Notes under the pieces: generated by a model
What the model saw: only the letters and a program-made list of their open reading frames with translations
Told to the model about the DNA's origin: nothing
Databases searched by the model: none
Shown here: positions 16,612-26,193 of the stretch, in pieces
How positions within the stretch are numbered: the first letter of the stretch is position 1
Layout of the letters: every line of letters starts with the position of its first letter
Assembly: GCA_022508505.1 (NCBI GenBank)
Contig: JAFLVC010000002.1
Location: 97,507 to 161,506 of the forward strand
DNA: 64,000 nt
Source of the DNA: Clostridiales bacterium
GTDB taxonomy: Bacteria; Bacillota; Clostridia; Christensenellales; Pumilibacteraceae
Direction of reading: 5' to 3'
Translations under genes and position numbers: made by a program

Positions 16612-16632
16612 ACAAAGCCGCAATAATTTCAA
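16604..16632 (-). promoter_or_regulatory. Promoter of the flavodoxin operon
   Basis: On the minus strand, TTGAAA (16627-16632) and TATAAT (16604-16609) are separated by 17 bases; the -10 box overlaps the start of leader copy B. Confidence 0.7.
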
Positions 16633-16684
16633 GCATAAAGAAAAAGGACTTGCATAAAGTCAAGTCCTTTTTGCCGTAGTTGTT

Positions 16685-19600
16685 TTATGCGGCTTGCGCG
16701 GCGTCGTAGGCGTCCTTCCAAATCCTCGTCCAAGGATTTTCGTTGCCGCCCGTTATGGGAAGTTCGCCTTTGAGAAGGTCTTCGAGCGATGTGTACGTGA
16801 CGTCCTTGCCGTCGAACACGAACGAGTTGTTCGACACGTACCAGTGGTCGTTGTAAATCGTCGCGTTGCCGAGCCCGCTCGAAACCATGTTGTACGGGTC
16901 GCTCGTGTCGGCATTTCTGAGCGTCGCATTGAGCGACAGTACGACGACACTCGCAAACTTGGTATCTATCGAAGCGCCGGATATGTAGTTGTCTAGCAGA
17001 TTGTCGTCGCCGTCGTTTGCGCCGGTGAGCGAGACGTTCAAGTCATTGAGACTGTTATTGCCCGTCAGCTCTTTTAAGCCTATCGTTATGCTGTGCTTGC
17101 CGTTATCGTAGGTGTAGCCCTTGAATACTGTCGCAATCGTAGGCGTAGCCACCGCTTTGCTTTCAGCCGTTATTGCGCTCGATATTGCCGATTGCAGGTT
17201 GATGCCGAATACGGTGAATTTTGTGCTCAGCGGTACGAGATAGAACAAGCATTCGTTCAAGAACTTTTCTATGTCGTTTGAAATCATGTACAGGAATTCG
17301 TCGACCGTGTATTGTGCGTACACGCGATTGCAGTTGAAGAACTTCTTCTTTGTGGGGAAGAGCCAGCTGCCGTACTTGATTTCTTCCTCGTTCCAGCTCT
17401 TTACGCCGTCTACGTACAGCATGTTGTCGTAGAAATACAGCCTTGTCGAGAGATCGCCGACGACAGTTGCGCTGAGCGCCGTGCAGTCTTTGAAATTGAG
17501 CTCGACATACGCCGCCGTCTTGTATTCGGGCTCGTCGGGATCTTGCGCCTGTTCCGCGGTAAGCAAGCCCATTGCGATTCGCTCTTGCTTGCTGTACAGC
17601 TTGACCTTGACGTCGTAGTGTATGTCGACGGTTACCAAGTCGAGCCCGATTACGGATATATTGAGCGTAATAGTGTCGCTCGTGTCGACGCCGCCGATTC
17701 TAAACTCCATAAGGTTTGCCGTATTGAGAAGGTCAAACAACAAATGCTTGATATTTGAAAGGTCGGAGTAGGAGGTCTTGTTCTTTTCGTCGGTGACGTT
17801 GATGAGCGCGTTCATATCTGGCGCAATCACTACCTCTCCGCCCGAGGTGAAGTCGACGTCTATGTATTCGATTACAGCGGTGTTGACGTCGAGGTTTTTA
17901 ATAGCCACGCCGTTTACGACGCCCTTGCCGCTCTCGTTTACGCCCTGCGACACCTTGAGCTCCGCCGTGCCTTTGCCCTTGGTCGTCAGGCTGTTGCTTA
18001 CCGTCGCGCCAAGCTCGCCGCCGTCTGCCGTCAGCGAAATGCCGTTTACTATGTCGGAGAACTCGGGAACTTCTATTTCGGTGTACTCGTCGGGAAGTTC
18101 GGGCGCTTCCGGCGTCGCTTCCTCGTCCGATTTGAACCTGCCTATGGCGTTTGCGATATGCTCTTTGATTTGGTCGGTCGAGCCGAGCAGAGCGTTTATC
18201 TTTTCCTCGCGCGTGCCCGTCATGCCGTCGGGAGCGAGCACGAGATCCCATGCGCTCTTGACGTCGTCGAGTGCGTCGCCGAGGTTGATGAGAAGCGCTA
18301 CGATATTTTCTATCGTGTCGCGTATGCCGTCCATGCCGACAATGTCGAGCGAGTCGAACACGCCGGAGTCTATGTCGACGCGGTACTCGGCGGGGATTAT
18401 CAGATTGAGCGTTTCGTCATTTACGCCGAGAATCTTGAACACCGACGCGAGTATCTGCATGACCGAGCCGTAGTCGATCGATATGTTTTCGCCGTAGCCC
18501 GTCTTGGATTCCTTGTAGCTGAGGAAAGCGACCTTGTCGTACAGCGTGTCGCCGTAGTAGTAGCCCGAGAGAATATAGAAGGCGAGGGTGAGCGAGCCGC
18601 CGTTTTCGGACACGCCGTCGAGCTTGAGGTGCGCTTCGAGGTTGATGTCGTAGCCGCCCTTTTCGGTCTTGACGAGCTTGCCCTTGAGAACGGGGAGTGC
18701 CGCGCCGCCTTCGGTGACGCCGCCGACCGTAACCGTCTTGCCCGCGACCACGCTCTCGGTGCCGTCGTCGTTTTGGACCGTCTTGTCGTTTTCCTTGTAC
18801 GAGAAGGCGAATGTGTCGATGCTGAACGTTATGTTGCCGTCCGCGTCGTGCGTGGTGAAGGTGTGAACGAGGTTGTTGACAAGCTCGATGTAGTCGATTA
18901 TCGAAACGTACGCGTCGCTGTTTTCGGGAAGCGCTATGCCGAGCGTCTTTTCGCTTAAGTTCGGCGCGCCGATTGCGGCGTGTACGCTCATTCCCGCAAT
19001 GCTCGTATCAATCGTTATTTCGGAGAGCGCAGACTTATCAAGTGTGAGCACGGGCGAGATGTCAATCACAAAGCCCGCGAGCGCAAAGCCGATTGTCGGA
19101 GTATTGCTGCGCATATAGAGGTTGAACATGTCGGCGAGCGTCTTTATCGCGCTCGGAGCGCCCTCGTAGTCGTGGAGCTTGCCGAATAGGAGTGCCGCCG
19201 CTTCGTCTATGCTCTTCGCATTGCCAAGCGACTTGAAGCGGTCTATAATGAGCCCGATGTCGTTGAACGCGCTTATTTCGTCGCTGTCCGAAATTCCGAG
19301 AAGCACCGCGAGCTCGTCGCTGAGGTAGCGGGGCAGGTATTCGTCGAGAATGGCGTGTATGCGCGCAAGGTCGTTCGGTTCGCCCGAAACGGTGAACTTA
19401 AGCTTCATCTGCCCGAGCTTGATATACAGCACGCCGTTTAAGTATGTGATTTCTATCTTTTCGTCGAACAGCGTGAGGCTTACGCGAACCGCCATAGTGT
19501 CGAAGTCAATCTCGGCTTTGCCGTCGATCGTCAGCTGCTTCATGTCGGCGGTTCTTACGAGCGCACCGAGGTTGATCGTCAAAGACTTCGCCGTCATGGC

Positions 19601-22600
19601 GTCCTCTACGAGCCTGACCACAGGCGCGAGGAAGTCGGTGAGGTCGGCGAGATCGATATATCCGTCCGTGTTGCCGATGCCGACGGTCTGCGCTTCGCGG
19701 CTCAAAATTTCTATGCCGACCGCGTACTTGGCGCCGTCGACTGTTTTTATCTTGGAAATTGCGCCGACTTCGTCGAGCTCGACGGTGAGGTCGATGTCGA
19801 GCCGGATGTCGTTTTTATCATCGTCATCGGAGGTGTTCACCGCCGCGTCGACCGTCATGCCTGAAAGCGCGCCGTCGGTGAATGAGATGCCGAGCGTTAT
19901 TATTGCGTCGATACCGACGGGGTTAAGGTCGGCGAGCACCGCAAAGCCGTAATCTGTGTGATAGAGCGAAATCTCGGCGGCGAGAAGCTTTTCTATAGAG
20001 AACGCGTCGGAACTTACTTTTTGCAAAAGCTCGTCGAGAATGTCCTTGACCTGCGGGATAGCCGTCGTAACGCTTTCGAGCAGGGCGTTGAGGTCGGCTT
20101 CTGTCGTGCCGCACTTGAGCATAATCTCGCCGTTGTTGAGGTCGAGATACAGCACGTCGTCCTTGTAGATGACGGAGAGCGGAATGTCGCCTATCATGAC
20201 AATCGCTTTTACCGCAAGGTCGCTTTCCTCGGTGGGGAGGGCGAGCGTTATCTTGCCCGAAACATTTATGCCGAACAGCGTGACGTCTACGTCGAACTCA
20301 AAGCCTTCGGCAAGCACAAGCGGCATGACCGCGTCTATTACGGGCTTAAACTCGATAACCGATATGAAGTCTGCGTCGGGGACGGTTATGTTCGCGCCGC
20401 TCGCTATATTGTAAAGCTTTGCGGTGACAGTCTTGCCGTCCAAAGCCGTGTCGACGCGGACTTGCGAAAGGTCTGTCAAAGCGTTAAGTACGAGCGTTAT
20501 GTCTTTGCCCGTAAACGGCGCGAGCGACACGCAAGCGTCGAGATTGCCGTCCGCTACAGAAAGCGATATCGCATTCAGCACGCTGTCGAGAAGATCGCGG
20601 ATTTGCTCTACCGTCGGGGCCTTCGCGTTTTCGAGCGCGCCCTTGATTGCGTCTTTTAGAGTGGTTTCGAGGTCGGCGACCATATCGAGCGCATTTTCTA
20701 TCGTCGGCATAAGCTCTGCGGGAATGACCGCGGCGAGGCTTTCGAGCATGGGTCGCACGTCGTCGAGCGAGGCGGTGAGCGCCGCGTTGACGGTGCCGCT
20801 TATCTCGATATAGACCGTTTTGCCGATTAATGTTACGGTTGCCGTGACGGCGGGCATGTAGTCTATGCCCGAAATGCTCGTCACGTCGAGCTTTAGTTTG
20901 AGGTTGTCGAGCCCGCCGTTAAGGTCGATTGCGAGTGTGCCGCCGAGCGCGACGTCGCCGTAGCTCGCGTAGAACTCTGCCGTCGCCGCTCGCGCTCCTA
21001 TAAGCTCGGCAATCGCGTCGATCGTCGGGATGAATTCTTTTACGTCGCTGTACGAGTCGGGGCTGTCCACCGTTAAGCCGAGATCGTCGACCGAGCAGGG
21101 GACTATGTTGCAGTCGAGTCCGAACGTCACGCCCGCGTACTCGCCGCCGATAGATACGTCGCCCGTTTCCACGTTGATTGTAAGCGTGACCGAAGCGCCG
21201 GCTATTTCCGCTTTGAGGACGAGCTCGCTGTCTTTGACGGATACGTATTTGACCGCGTCGAGAATCGTCGGAACGAGCGCCGCTATATCGACGTCGACCT
21301 CGGGCATTTCCATATAAGGAGTGGCGAGGTCTATGCCGAACGCTTGGAGCAGCTTTTCGATATGCGGCACGAATAGGTCGATATCGGATACGTTGAGCTT
21401 GAACTTGACGTTGCCCAGCCCGATATACGCCGTGTCGCCGACGTATGCGACGTCGAGCGTTTGGTCGAGCGCGCCTATCTTGCCGACTGCGGCGACCGCG
21501 ACGTTTGCAATATCTATCTCGAAGTCGGCGCTTAGCGTTATTGTAGCGCCGTCAAAGCTCACATAGCCGTCAACGGTTGCCGTCAGCGCTTCCGCACTTG
21601 CGTAGTCGAGAATATAGGGGATGAGTCCCGGGATTTCGTTCGCGTCGATGTAGTTGACGGCGCGAACTTCCACCTCGCGCTTTTCGGGGAGCGTTATTTC
21701 GAGCGCCACCGCCGCGTCGAGCTTGATGTCGAGCACGTTGACGTTTGCCGAAAGCGCGAGCCCCGTCAGGGCGCTGCCGTCGCGCGTGAGCGTAATTGTT
21801 ATCGGTGCGCCGAGAATGCGCAGGCCGATTCTTATGGTGTGTTCGTCCGCCGAAAGGCTTTGGAGGGTGTTTATCCAATCGCCGACCGTCTCGGGCAAAA
21901 AGTCCTTCAGCCTGTCGAACGTGCTCGTGTCGAGGCTTACGTACTTGCTTATCTCATCGACGAGTGCGGGGACGTCGTCAGCCCTTGCCGTCACGCCGAT
22001 GTTGCCGATAGAGGCGTACAGCGCGTTATTTACGTACTGAACGGAAAGCTCTTGACCGAGGATTGTTACCGTGCCGTCGACCGTAACGCCGTCAAAGCCG
22101 TCGCGCGCAACGTACGCGTCGAGCGAAACCGTAGTGCCGTCGACGGTTATGTCGCCCTTGATTCCGTACGCTTCGTGGTCGAGCACCGTAGAGATTGCGG
22201 CGGGCACGAAGTCGACGAGTGGCGAGAGGTCGACGTAGCTCTTGTCGGGCGTTTCGAATATGAGGTTTTTGGCGGGCTTGGCGGACAGTGCGATCTTGAT
22301 TCCGAACGCTTCGACAGTTGCCGAAACGCTTTCGAGGTCGTAGCTCTCGTTGTTTTTGAGAGTAATCGTCGCTTCGACCGTCGCAAGCCCCTCGAGCTTG
22401 AGCGGAATGTGAATGAATACGTTGTCGTCGTTCTTTTCACAGGTCATGCCCGCCATGAGGTCCTCGCCGAACAGCGAGCCTAAGTCGGGCAGGGTAACGC
22501 CCGACGCGAACATGTCCATAAGAGATTTTACCGCGGGATCGCTTATAAGCGCCGTGGCTTTGTCGACGGGGAGATACCCTTTTATGTCGTTTAGCGTTAT

Positions 22601-23896
22601 GTATACGAGGTCGTCGTCAGGCCGGCCTACAGCCGCGCCCTTGCCGTATTCTATGTACAGGTCGTCGTAACGCGCCCTGATGTTGAGCGTTCCGATATTG
22701 ACCGACAGCTTGAGGTTTTTGAGATCGACAGAGCCGATAGAGAGGTTTGCCGAAAGGTCGAGGTTTTCGGCGCCGCTTATGTACTTGCCGAACGCGTACA
22801 TCAGATAGTCGGCGGTCTCGAGCTCGGCAGGCGGGATATCGTCGCCGCCGCCGACGTCGCCCATGTGCGACTCGAAGAAGGCTTGCTCGGGCAGGACTAT
22901 GTCCTTGTTGCCTATCTCGCTGAACGTCTCGGTGAGCGACGAGTTGCAGATAAGCGCGCCTATCCCCGGTATGTCGATGCCGTACGTCTCGCGCACCGTT
23001 ACCGATATGGGATACCAATTTTTGTCAATCTTGATCGTGACGACGACAGAGCCGTCGCTTTCCTTGCTGTAGTCTGGATTTTTGGACGAGCCCGCCATGG
23101 TGCGAGTCTCGTTGCGCGAGTACATCGTCGCGCTCACAGGATCGAGGGTGAGGGTATATTGGAAGTTGCCGTCCTTATCGGGCGTCAGCGACTCGGGATT
23201 GTAGAAGCCGTAGTCTTCGGCGTCTCCGTCGTCCGCTTCGCTCTGCTGTGCGTTGACAGCCTGCTTGGAGGAGGCGTTGTCGTCGCGCACCGATTTTATC
23301 GTTATGCCGTAGTCCTTTTCGGGATCTTCGGTGACGGATAGAACCTGCTTTGTCAGCTCGTTGGGAACAAGCCCGTACAGCTCGCCGAATTTTGCCGATA
23401 TGTCTTTTACGCTGTTGGCGTACTTGGCGGTCTTGCCGCTGACGCTCGTCGAGGGACGGTACAGAACGCGCGTGCCGTTTATGTATTTTTGTTCGGCGAC
23501 GCTCTTTGCCCACGAGCTTGAAATCGATTCGGTGAAAATCTTGTCGCCCTTGACGACGCGGGTGTTGTACACGCTCTGGTTGTAGCTCATGCCCATGCCG
23601 AGCTCTGCCGAAACGGTGCCGTTTGTGTATCCTCTGAAGTAGCGCGATGTGTAAAGCTTTTCGGCCGTGTACTTTACGTTGGATATGAGGTCGTGGTCCT
23701 CGGGCGTCGAGCCGTCCGTCGGAACGTCCGCATACATGCAGATGCGCTGACCGACTGCGGAATGCTTGGTGTTGTCCGAGTTGAGCCCCGAAAATCCGGT
23801 CATAAGCGATACTGCGATGACCGTACATAACGTAAATATTATTGCCAGCCGACGCTTTGTGAACGTCGATCTGCTGCCTATCAGTTTGTTTCGCAT
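16685..23896 (-). CDS. Giant secreted repeat protein, 2403 residues
   Basis: The N-terminus has a positively charged stretch and a hydrophobic helix (RRLAIIFTLCTVIAVSLMTGF), an export signal or anchor. The protein then reads as tandem beta-rich modules of roughly 200 residues. Units begin near residues 554 (YVDLSPLVDFVPAA), 749 (YIDANEIPGLIPYIL), 949 (YSDVKEFIPTIDAIA) and further on (YIDLADLTDFLAPVV, YVSIIDYIELVNNLV). Each carries a hairpin such as VQYVNNALYASIGN, VAYVGDTAYIGLGN, VIYKDDVLYLDLNN or ITYLNGVLYIKLGQ. This 'substrate-strand, LY.x.GN' pattern resembles LppX/LolA-like or related beta-sheet folds, but I cannot assign a family. It is rich in Asp and has no cell-wall sorting signal. 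It stands alone behind its own promoter. Confidence 0.85.
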   Translation of the reverse strand: MRNKLIGSRSTFTKRRLAIIFTLCTVIAVSLMTGFSGLNSDNTKHSAVGQRICMYADVPTDGSTPEDHDLISNVKYTAEKLYTSRYFRGYTNGTVSAELGMGMSYNQSVYNTRVVKGDKIFTESISSSWAKSVAEQKYINGTRVLYRPSTSVSGKTAKYANSVKDISAKFGELYGLVPNELTKQVLSVTEDPEKDYGITIKSVRDDNASSKQAVNAQQSEADDGDAEDYGFYNPESLTPDKDGNFQYTLTLDPVSATMYSRNETRTMAGSSKNPDYSKESDGSVVVTIKIDKNWYPISVTVRETYGIDIPGIGALICNSSLTETFSEIGNKDIVLPEQAFFESHMGDVGGGDDIPPAELETADYLMYAFGKYISGAENLDLSANLSIGSVDLKNLKLSVNIGTLNIRARYDDLYIEYGKGAAVGRPDDDLVYITLNDIKGYLPVDKATALISDPAVKSLMDMFASGVTLPDLGSLFGEDLMAGMTCEKNDDNVFIHIPLKLEGLATVEATITLKNNESYDLESVSATVEAFGIKIALSAKPAKNLIFETPDKSYVDLSPLVDFVPAAISTVLDHEAYGIKGDITVDGTTVSLDAYVARDGFDGVTVDGTVTILGQELSVQYVNNALYASIGNIGVTARADDVPALVDEISKYVSLDTSTFDRLKDFLPETVGDWINTLQSLSADEHTIRIGLRILGAPITITLTRDGSALTGLALSANVNVLDIKLDAAVALEITLPEKREVEVRAVNYIDANEIPGLIPYILDYASAEALTATVDGYVSFDGATITLSADFEIDIANVAVAAVGKIGALDQTLDVAYVGDTAYIGLGNVKFKLNVSDIDLFVPHIEKLLQAFGIDLATPYMEMPEVDVDIAALVPTILDAVKYVSVKDSELVLKAEIAGASVTLTINVETGDVSIGGEYAGVTFGLDCNIVPCSVDDLGLTVDSPDSYSDVKEFIPTIDAIAELIGARAATAEFYASYGDVALGGTLAIDLNGGLDNLKLKLDVTSISGIDYMPAVTATVTLIGKTVYIEISGTVNAALTASLDDVRPMLESLAAVIPAELMPTIENALDMVADLETTLKDAIKGALENAKAPTVEQIRDLLDSVLNAISLSVADGNLDACVSLAPFTGKDITLVLNALTDLSQVRVDTALDGKTVTAKLYNIASGANITVPDADFISVIEFKPVIDAVMPLVLAEGFEFDVDVTLFGINVSGKITLALPTEESDLAVKAIVMIGDIPLSVIYKDDVLYLDLNNGEIMLKCGTTEADLNALLESVTTAIPQVKDILDELLQKVSSDAFSIEKLLAAEISLYHTDYGFAVLADLNPVGIDAIITLGISFTDGALSGMTVDAAVNTSDDDDKNDIRLDIDLTVELDEVGAISKIKTVDGAKYAVGIEILSREAQTVGIGNTDGYIDLADLTDFLAPVVRLVEDAMTAKSLTINLGALVRTADMKQLTIDGKAEIDFDTMAVRVSLTLFDEKIEITYLNGVLYIKLGQMKLKFTVSGEPNDLARIHAILDEYLPRYLSDELAVLLGISDSDEISAFNDIGLIIDRFKSLGNAKSIDEAAALLFGKLHDYEGAPSAIKTLADMFNLYMRSNTPTIGFALAGFVIDISPVLTLDKSALSEITIDTSIAGMSVHAAIGAPNLSEKTLGIALPENSDAYVSIIDYIELVNNLVHTFTTHDADGNITFSIDTFAFSYKENDKTVQNDDGTESVVAGKTVTVGGVTEGGAALPVLKGKLVKTEKGGYDINLEAHLKLDGVSENGGSLTLAFYILSGYYYGDTLYDKVAFLSYKESKTGYGENISIDYGSVMQILASVFKILGVNDETLNLIIPAEYRVDIDSGVFDSLDIVGMDGIRDTIENIVALLINLGDALDDVKSAWDLVLAPDGMTGTREEKINALLGSTDQIKEHIANAIGRFKSDEEATPEAPELPDEYTEIEVPEFSDIVNGISLTADGGELGATVSNSLTTKGKGTAELKVSQGVNESGKGVVNGVAIKNLDVNTAVIEYIDVDFTSGGEVVIAPDMNALINVTDEKNKTSYSDLSNIKHLLFDLLNTANLMEFRIGGVDTSDTITLNISVIGLDLVTVDIHYDVKVKLYSKQERIAMGLLTAEQAQDPDEPEYKTAAYVELNFKDCTALSATVVGDLSTRLYFYDNMLYVDGVKSWNEEEIKYGSWLFPTKKKFFNCNRVYAQYTVDEFLYMISNDIEKFLNECLFYLVPLSTKFTVFGINLQSAISSAITAESKAVATPTIATVFKGYTYDNGKHSITIGLKELTGNNSLNDLNVSLTGANDGDDNLLDNYISGASIDTKFASVVVLSLNATLRNADTSDPYNMVSSGLGNATIYNDHWYVSNNSFVFDGKDVTYTSLEDLLKGELPITGGNENPWTRIWKDAYDAAQAA

Positions 23897-24361
23897 TTAT
23901 TTAACCTGTTAACGGTTGATTACTTTTTGATTCGGGCGGTAGCGTTCGGCGTTCGCCGATTTACCGTTTACTTTACCCTATGCCGACATTCTAACATTTT
24001 AATCACATTTTGTCAATAATTTTCCAACATTTTAACACAATTTTGTTTAAAAACAGCCGATTTTGGGCTCAAAAAGGGGTTAAAAGTGATGTTTTTATCA
24101 CAATATAACCGCGCGGTTTTTTTATCATAAGGAAATGTGAAAATCGCGGGATAAAATCATAACGATAAAGTTGTCAATATATACACAAATTTCTTTTTCG
24201 CATATACTATATATAGCGGTTTTTCGTTTTCGGGCGTTTTTGCAGTCAAACATGCGGGATAAATGTATAACTATCGGTATATATTTGTATAATTGTACAT
24301 AATATGCGGCAAAAATCGGGGTTTATCGGGGAAAAGCGCGGCGGCGAAGGCGACAAAACGG
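23897..24361. other. AT-rich intergenic region
   Basis: About 460 bases between the giant-protein gene and the initiator tRNA. It holds the minus-strand promoter near 24000 and the start of the tRNA promoter. The rest is A+T-rich with runs of T and A. I see no other gene. Confidence 0.6.
23988..24016 (-). promoter_or_regulatory. Promoter of the giant-protein gene
   Basis: On the minus strand TTGACA (24011-24016) and TAGAAT (23988-23993) have a 17-base spacer, about 90 bases before the ATG. Confidence 0.72.
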
Positions 24362-24390
24362 TTGACAAACGGCAAAATGCGTGATATAAT
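24362..24390 (+). promoter_or_regulatory. tRNA promoter
   Basis: TTGACA and TATAAT with a 17-base spacer, ending 11 bases before the tRNA 5' end. Confidence 0.82.
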
Positions 24391-24401
24391 GCGGGAAATG
24401 A

Positions 24402-24479
<78 letters not shown>

Positions 24480-24483
24480 AATC

Positions 24484-24511
24484 AAAAAAGGAGCCTTGAG
24501 CTCCTTTTTTT
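24484..24511 (+). terminator. Terminator after the initiator tRNA
   Basis: GGAGC/GCTCC stem extended by A6/T7, loop CTTGA. Confidence 0.85.
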
Positions 24512-24519
24512 AATTTAAT

Positions 24520-24541
24520 AAATGGCGGGGCTTGAACCCGA
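24520..24541 (-). other. tRNA 3'-end-like fragment
   Basis: On the minus strand the bases read GTCGGGTTCAAGCCCCGCCA, the look of a T arm and acceptor end (GGTTCAAGCCC...GCCA) without the rest of a tRNA. It may be a remnant left by an integrating element, or chance. Confidence 0.3.
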
Positions 24542-24589
24542 CAGGGCGCGACCGTATAGAGAGGAAGCGCGGAATAGAGATGCCCGCGC

Positions 24590-24958
24590 TTATTCGCTTT
24601 CGCGCGATTTAAAGTTCAGGATTTTTCCGAGATAGGCGATGACGAGGGCGTTGTGGACGTCGGAGGCGGCGATGTTTGTTCCTACCATGTCGCTAAGAGC
24701 GCGGTGAAGATTGGGCGCGTTGTATGCGGCGTAAGATATGTCGCGCATGACGGACTTCGGCTTTGCGCGTCTCTCAGCCGCTATGCGGTCGTAGATGTCG
24801 CATATCCTATTGCGGCCGCCGTCGCTCAGCAGTACGGCGTCGACGAGATAGTCAAAGCCCTTGAGATCGGCGCGAACGCCGAGGCGAAGTACCAGCATTT
24901 CCGCTTCGAGGCGGCGCGAGGGCGAGTATAAGCTTGAGCTGTCTGCGTTGTTTTCCAT
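24590..24958 (-). CDS. Spo0A C-terminal-like DNA-binding protein
   Basis: In this 122-residue protein, residues about 22-115 resemble the Spo0A DNA-binding domain: LRLGVRADLKGFDYLVDAVLL, then ICDIYDRIAAERRAKPKSVMRDISYAAYNA, where the family recognition helix (SRVERAIRHAIE in Spo0A) lies. The receiver domain is absent, so it is not Spo0A itself. Related stand-alone domains occur in Clostridia, and their targets are unknown. No strong ribosome binding site is seen before the ATG, and the internal ATG at MLVLRLG (residue 21) is an alternative. Confidence 0.68.
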   Translation of the reverse strand: MENNADSSSLYSPSRRLEAEMLVLRLGVRADLKGFDYLVDAVLLSDGGRNRICDIYDRIAAERRAKPKSVMRDISYAAYNAPNLHRALSDMVGTNIAASDVHNALVIAYLGKILNFKSRESE

Positions 24959-25104
24959 GCCCGTATTGTATAATCTTTTCCGACATTATTCAACATTTTT
25001 CGCCCTCGCGCTATGTGTTTTTGCGCCGTGCAAAAACGACATTCCGAGCGCGGGTTTTGCATTTGTTCGGTCGTTTTGCGAAATGATTTTTTAAATATTC
25101 ACAG

Positions 25105-25133
25105 TTGACAGCGGTAGAAATTGCGGGTATAAT
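25105..25133 (+). promoter_or_regulatory. Consensus promoter of the WYL regulator
   Basis: TTGACA and TATAAT, 17-base spacer. Confidence 0.85.
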
Positions 25134-25164
25134 ACTGCTATCGGATAAATATACGGAGAGGAAA

Positions 25165-26142
25165 ATGGATAGTTTTGAACCGAAGAGGAACGCGCTTTTG
25201 CGCATTTGGCAGATTTTTCAAAAGTACAGCGACTGCGACCACCCGCTGACGCACGACGATATTTTGCGCTACCTTTCGCGCGACTACGGCATAGAGCTCG
25301 AAAGAAAGGCGGTGGGGCGCAATATCACCGCACTCAAAGAGGCGGGAGTGGAAATAGAGCCGTCAAAGCGCGGCAGCTATCTCGCTTACCGCGAGTTCGA
25401 CGATTCCGAGCTTCGACTTCTAGTCGACGGTGTGCTCGCGAGCAAGCACATAACCGCCAAGTACTCGCAGGCGCTCATCGACAAGCTGTGCAACCTTACG
25501 AGCGTACACTTTCGCTCGCACGTGAAAAACGTGTATTCGGTCGATCAGTGGAGTAAGTCCGAAAACAATCAGTTTTTTCTCAATATCTCCATAGTCGACG
25601 AGGCAATAGAGGGCGGAAAGAAAATCTCGTTCGACTACAACAAGTACGGCGCCGACAAAAAACTGCACAAGACAGCAACCCACACGGTGAGCCCATATCA
25701 GATGATTTTGCACAATCAGCGCTACTATCTCATGGCGCTTTCGGACTCGCGTCAAAAAATAAGCTACTACCGCATGGACAAAATAACCGGCATGGAGATT
25801 TGCGAGGAGGCGGCGACGCCTATCCGCTCGGTCGAGGGATACGAGAGCGGAATCAACTACCGCGAGCTCGCTTCCGCATTCCCGTACATGTTTGCCGACA
25901 AGATAGAGCGCGTCGAGTTCTTTGTCGACGAGGACATGATAGATCAGGTAATTGATTGGTTCGGCGACCATATCGGAATAAGAAAGTCCGAAGGCAGACT
26001 CAAGGTGACTGTCAACGTCAGCCCGAGCGCAATGGTATATTGGGCGATGCAATATCTCAATTCGGTGGAGATTATTTCGCCGCCGTCGCTGCGCGAGCAA
26101 ATAAGACAAAACCTCGAAAAAGGCGTCGAAAAGTACAAATAA
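25165..26142 (+). CDS. WYL-domain transcription regulator
   Basis: The chosen ATG has GGAGAGG just upstream and gives 325 residues; an earlier one falls in the promoter. Residues about 1-75 form a winged helix (RNALLRIWQIFQKYSDCDHPLTHDDILRYLSRDYGIELERKAVGRNITALKEAG). The WYL-type ligand-sensing part spans about 125-225, with TVSPYQMILHNQRYYLMALS and ISYYRMDKITGMEI replacing the WYL core. A C-terminal extension domain follows. Such proteins regulate varied stress and defence loci. No partner is adjacent. Confidence 0.9.
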   Translation: MDSFEPKRNALLRIWQIFQKYSDCDHPLTHDDILRYLSRDYGIELERKAVGRNITALKEAGVEIEPSKRGSYLAYREFDDSELRLLVDGVLASKHITAKYSQALIDKLCNLTSVHFRSHVKNVYSVDQWSKSENNQFFLNISIVDEAIEGGKKISFDYNKYGADKKLHKTATHTVSPYQMILHNQRYYLMALSDSRQKISYYRMDKITGMEICEEAATPIRSVEGYESGINYRELASAFPYMFADKIERVEFFVDEDMIDQVIDWFGDHIGIRKSEGRLKVTVNVSPSAMVYWAMQYLNSVEIISPPSLREQIRQNLEKGVEKYK

Positions 26143-26155
26143 GAAAATAAAGAAG

Positions 26156-26193
26156 AAGAGCCGATTTTGCAATACAAATCGGTTCTTATTTTT
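26156..26193 (+). terminator. Terminator between WYL and aldo/keto reductase genes
   Basis: AAGAGCCGATTT and AAATCGGTTCTT pair, followed by ATTTTT; the convergent gene ends within it. Confidence 0.8.
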
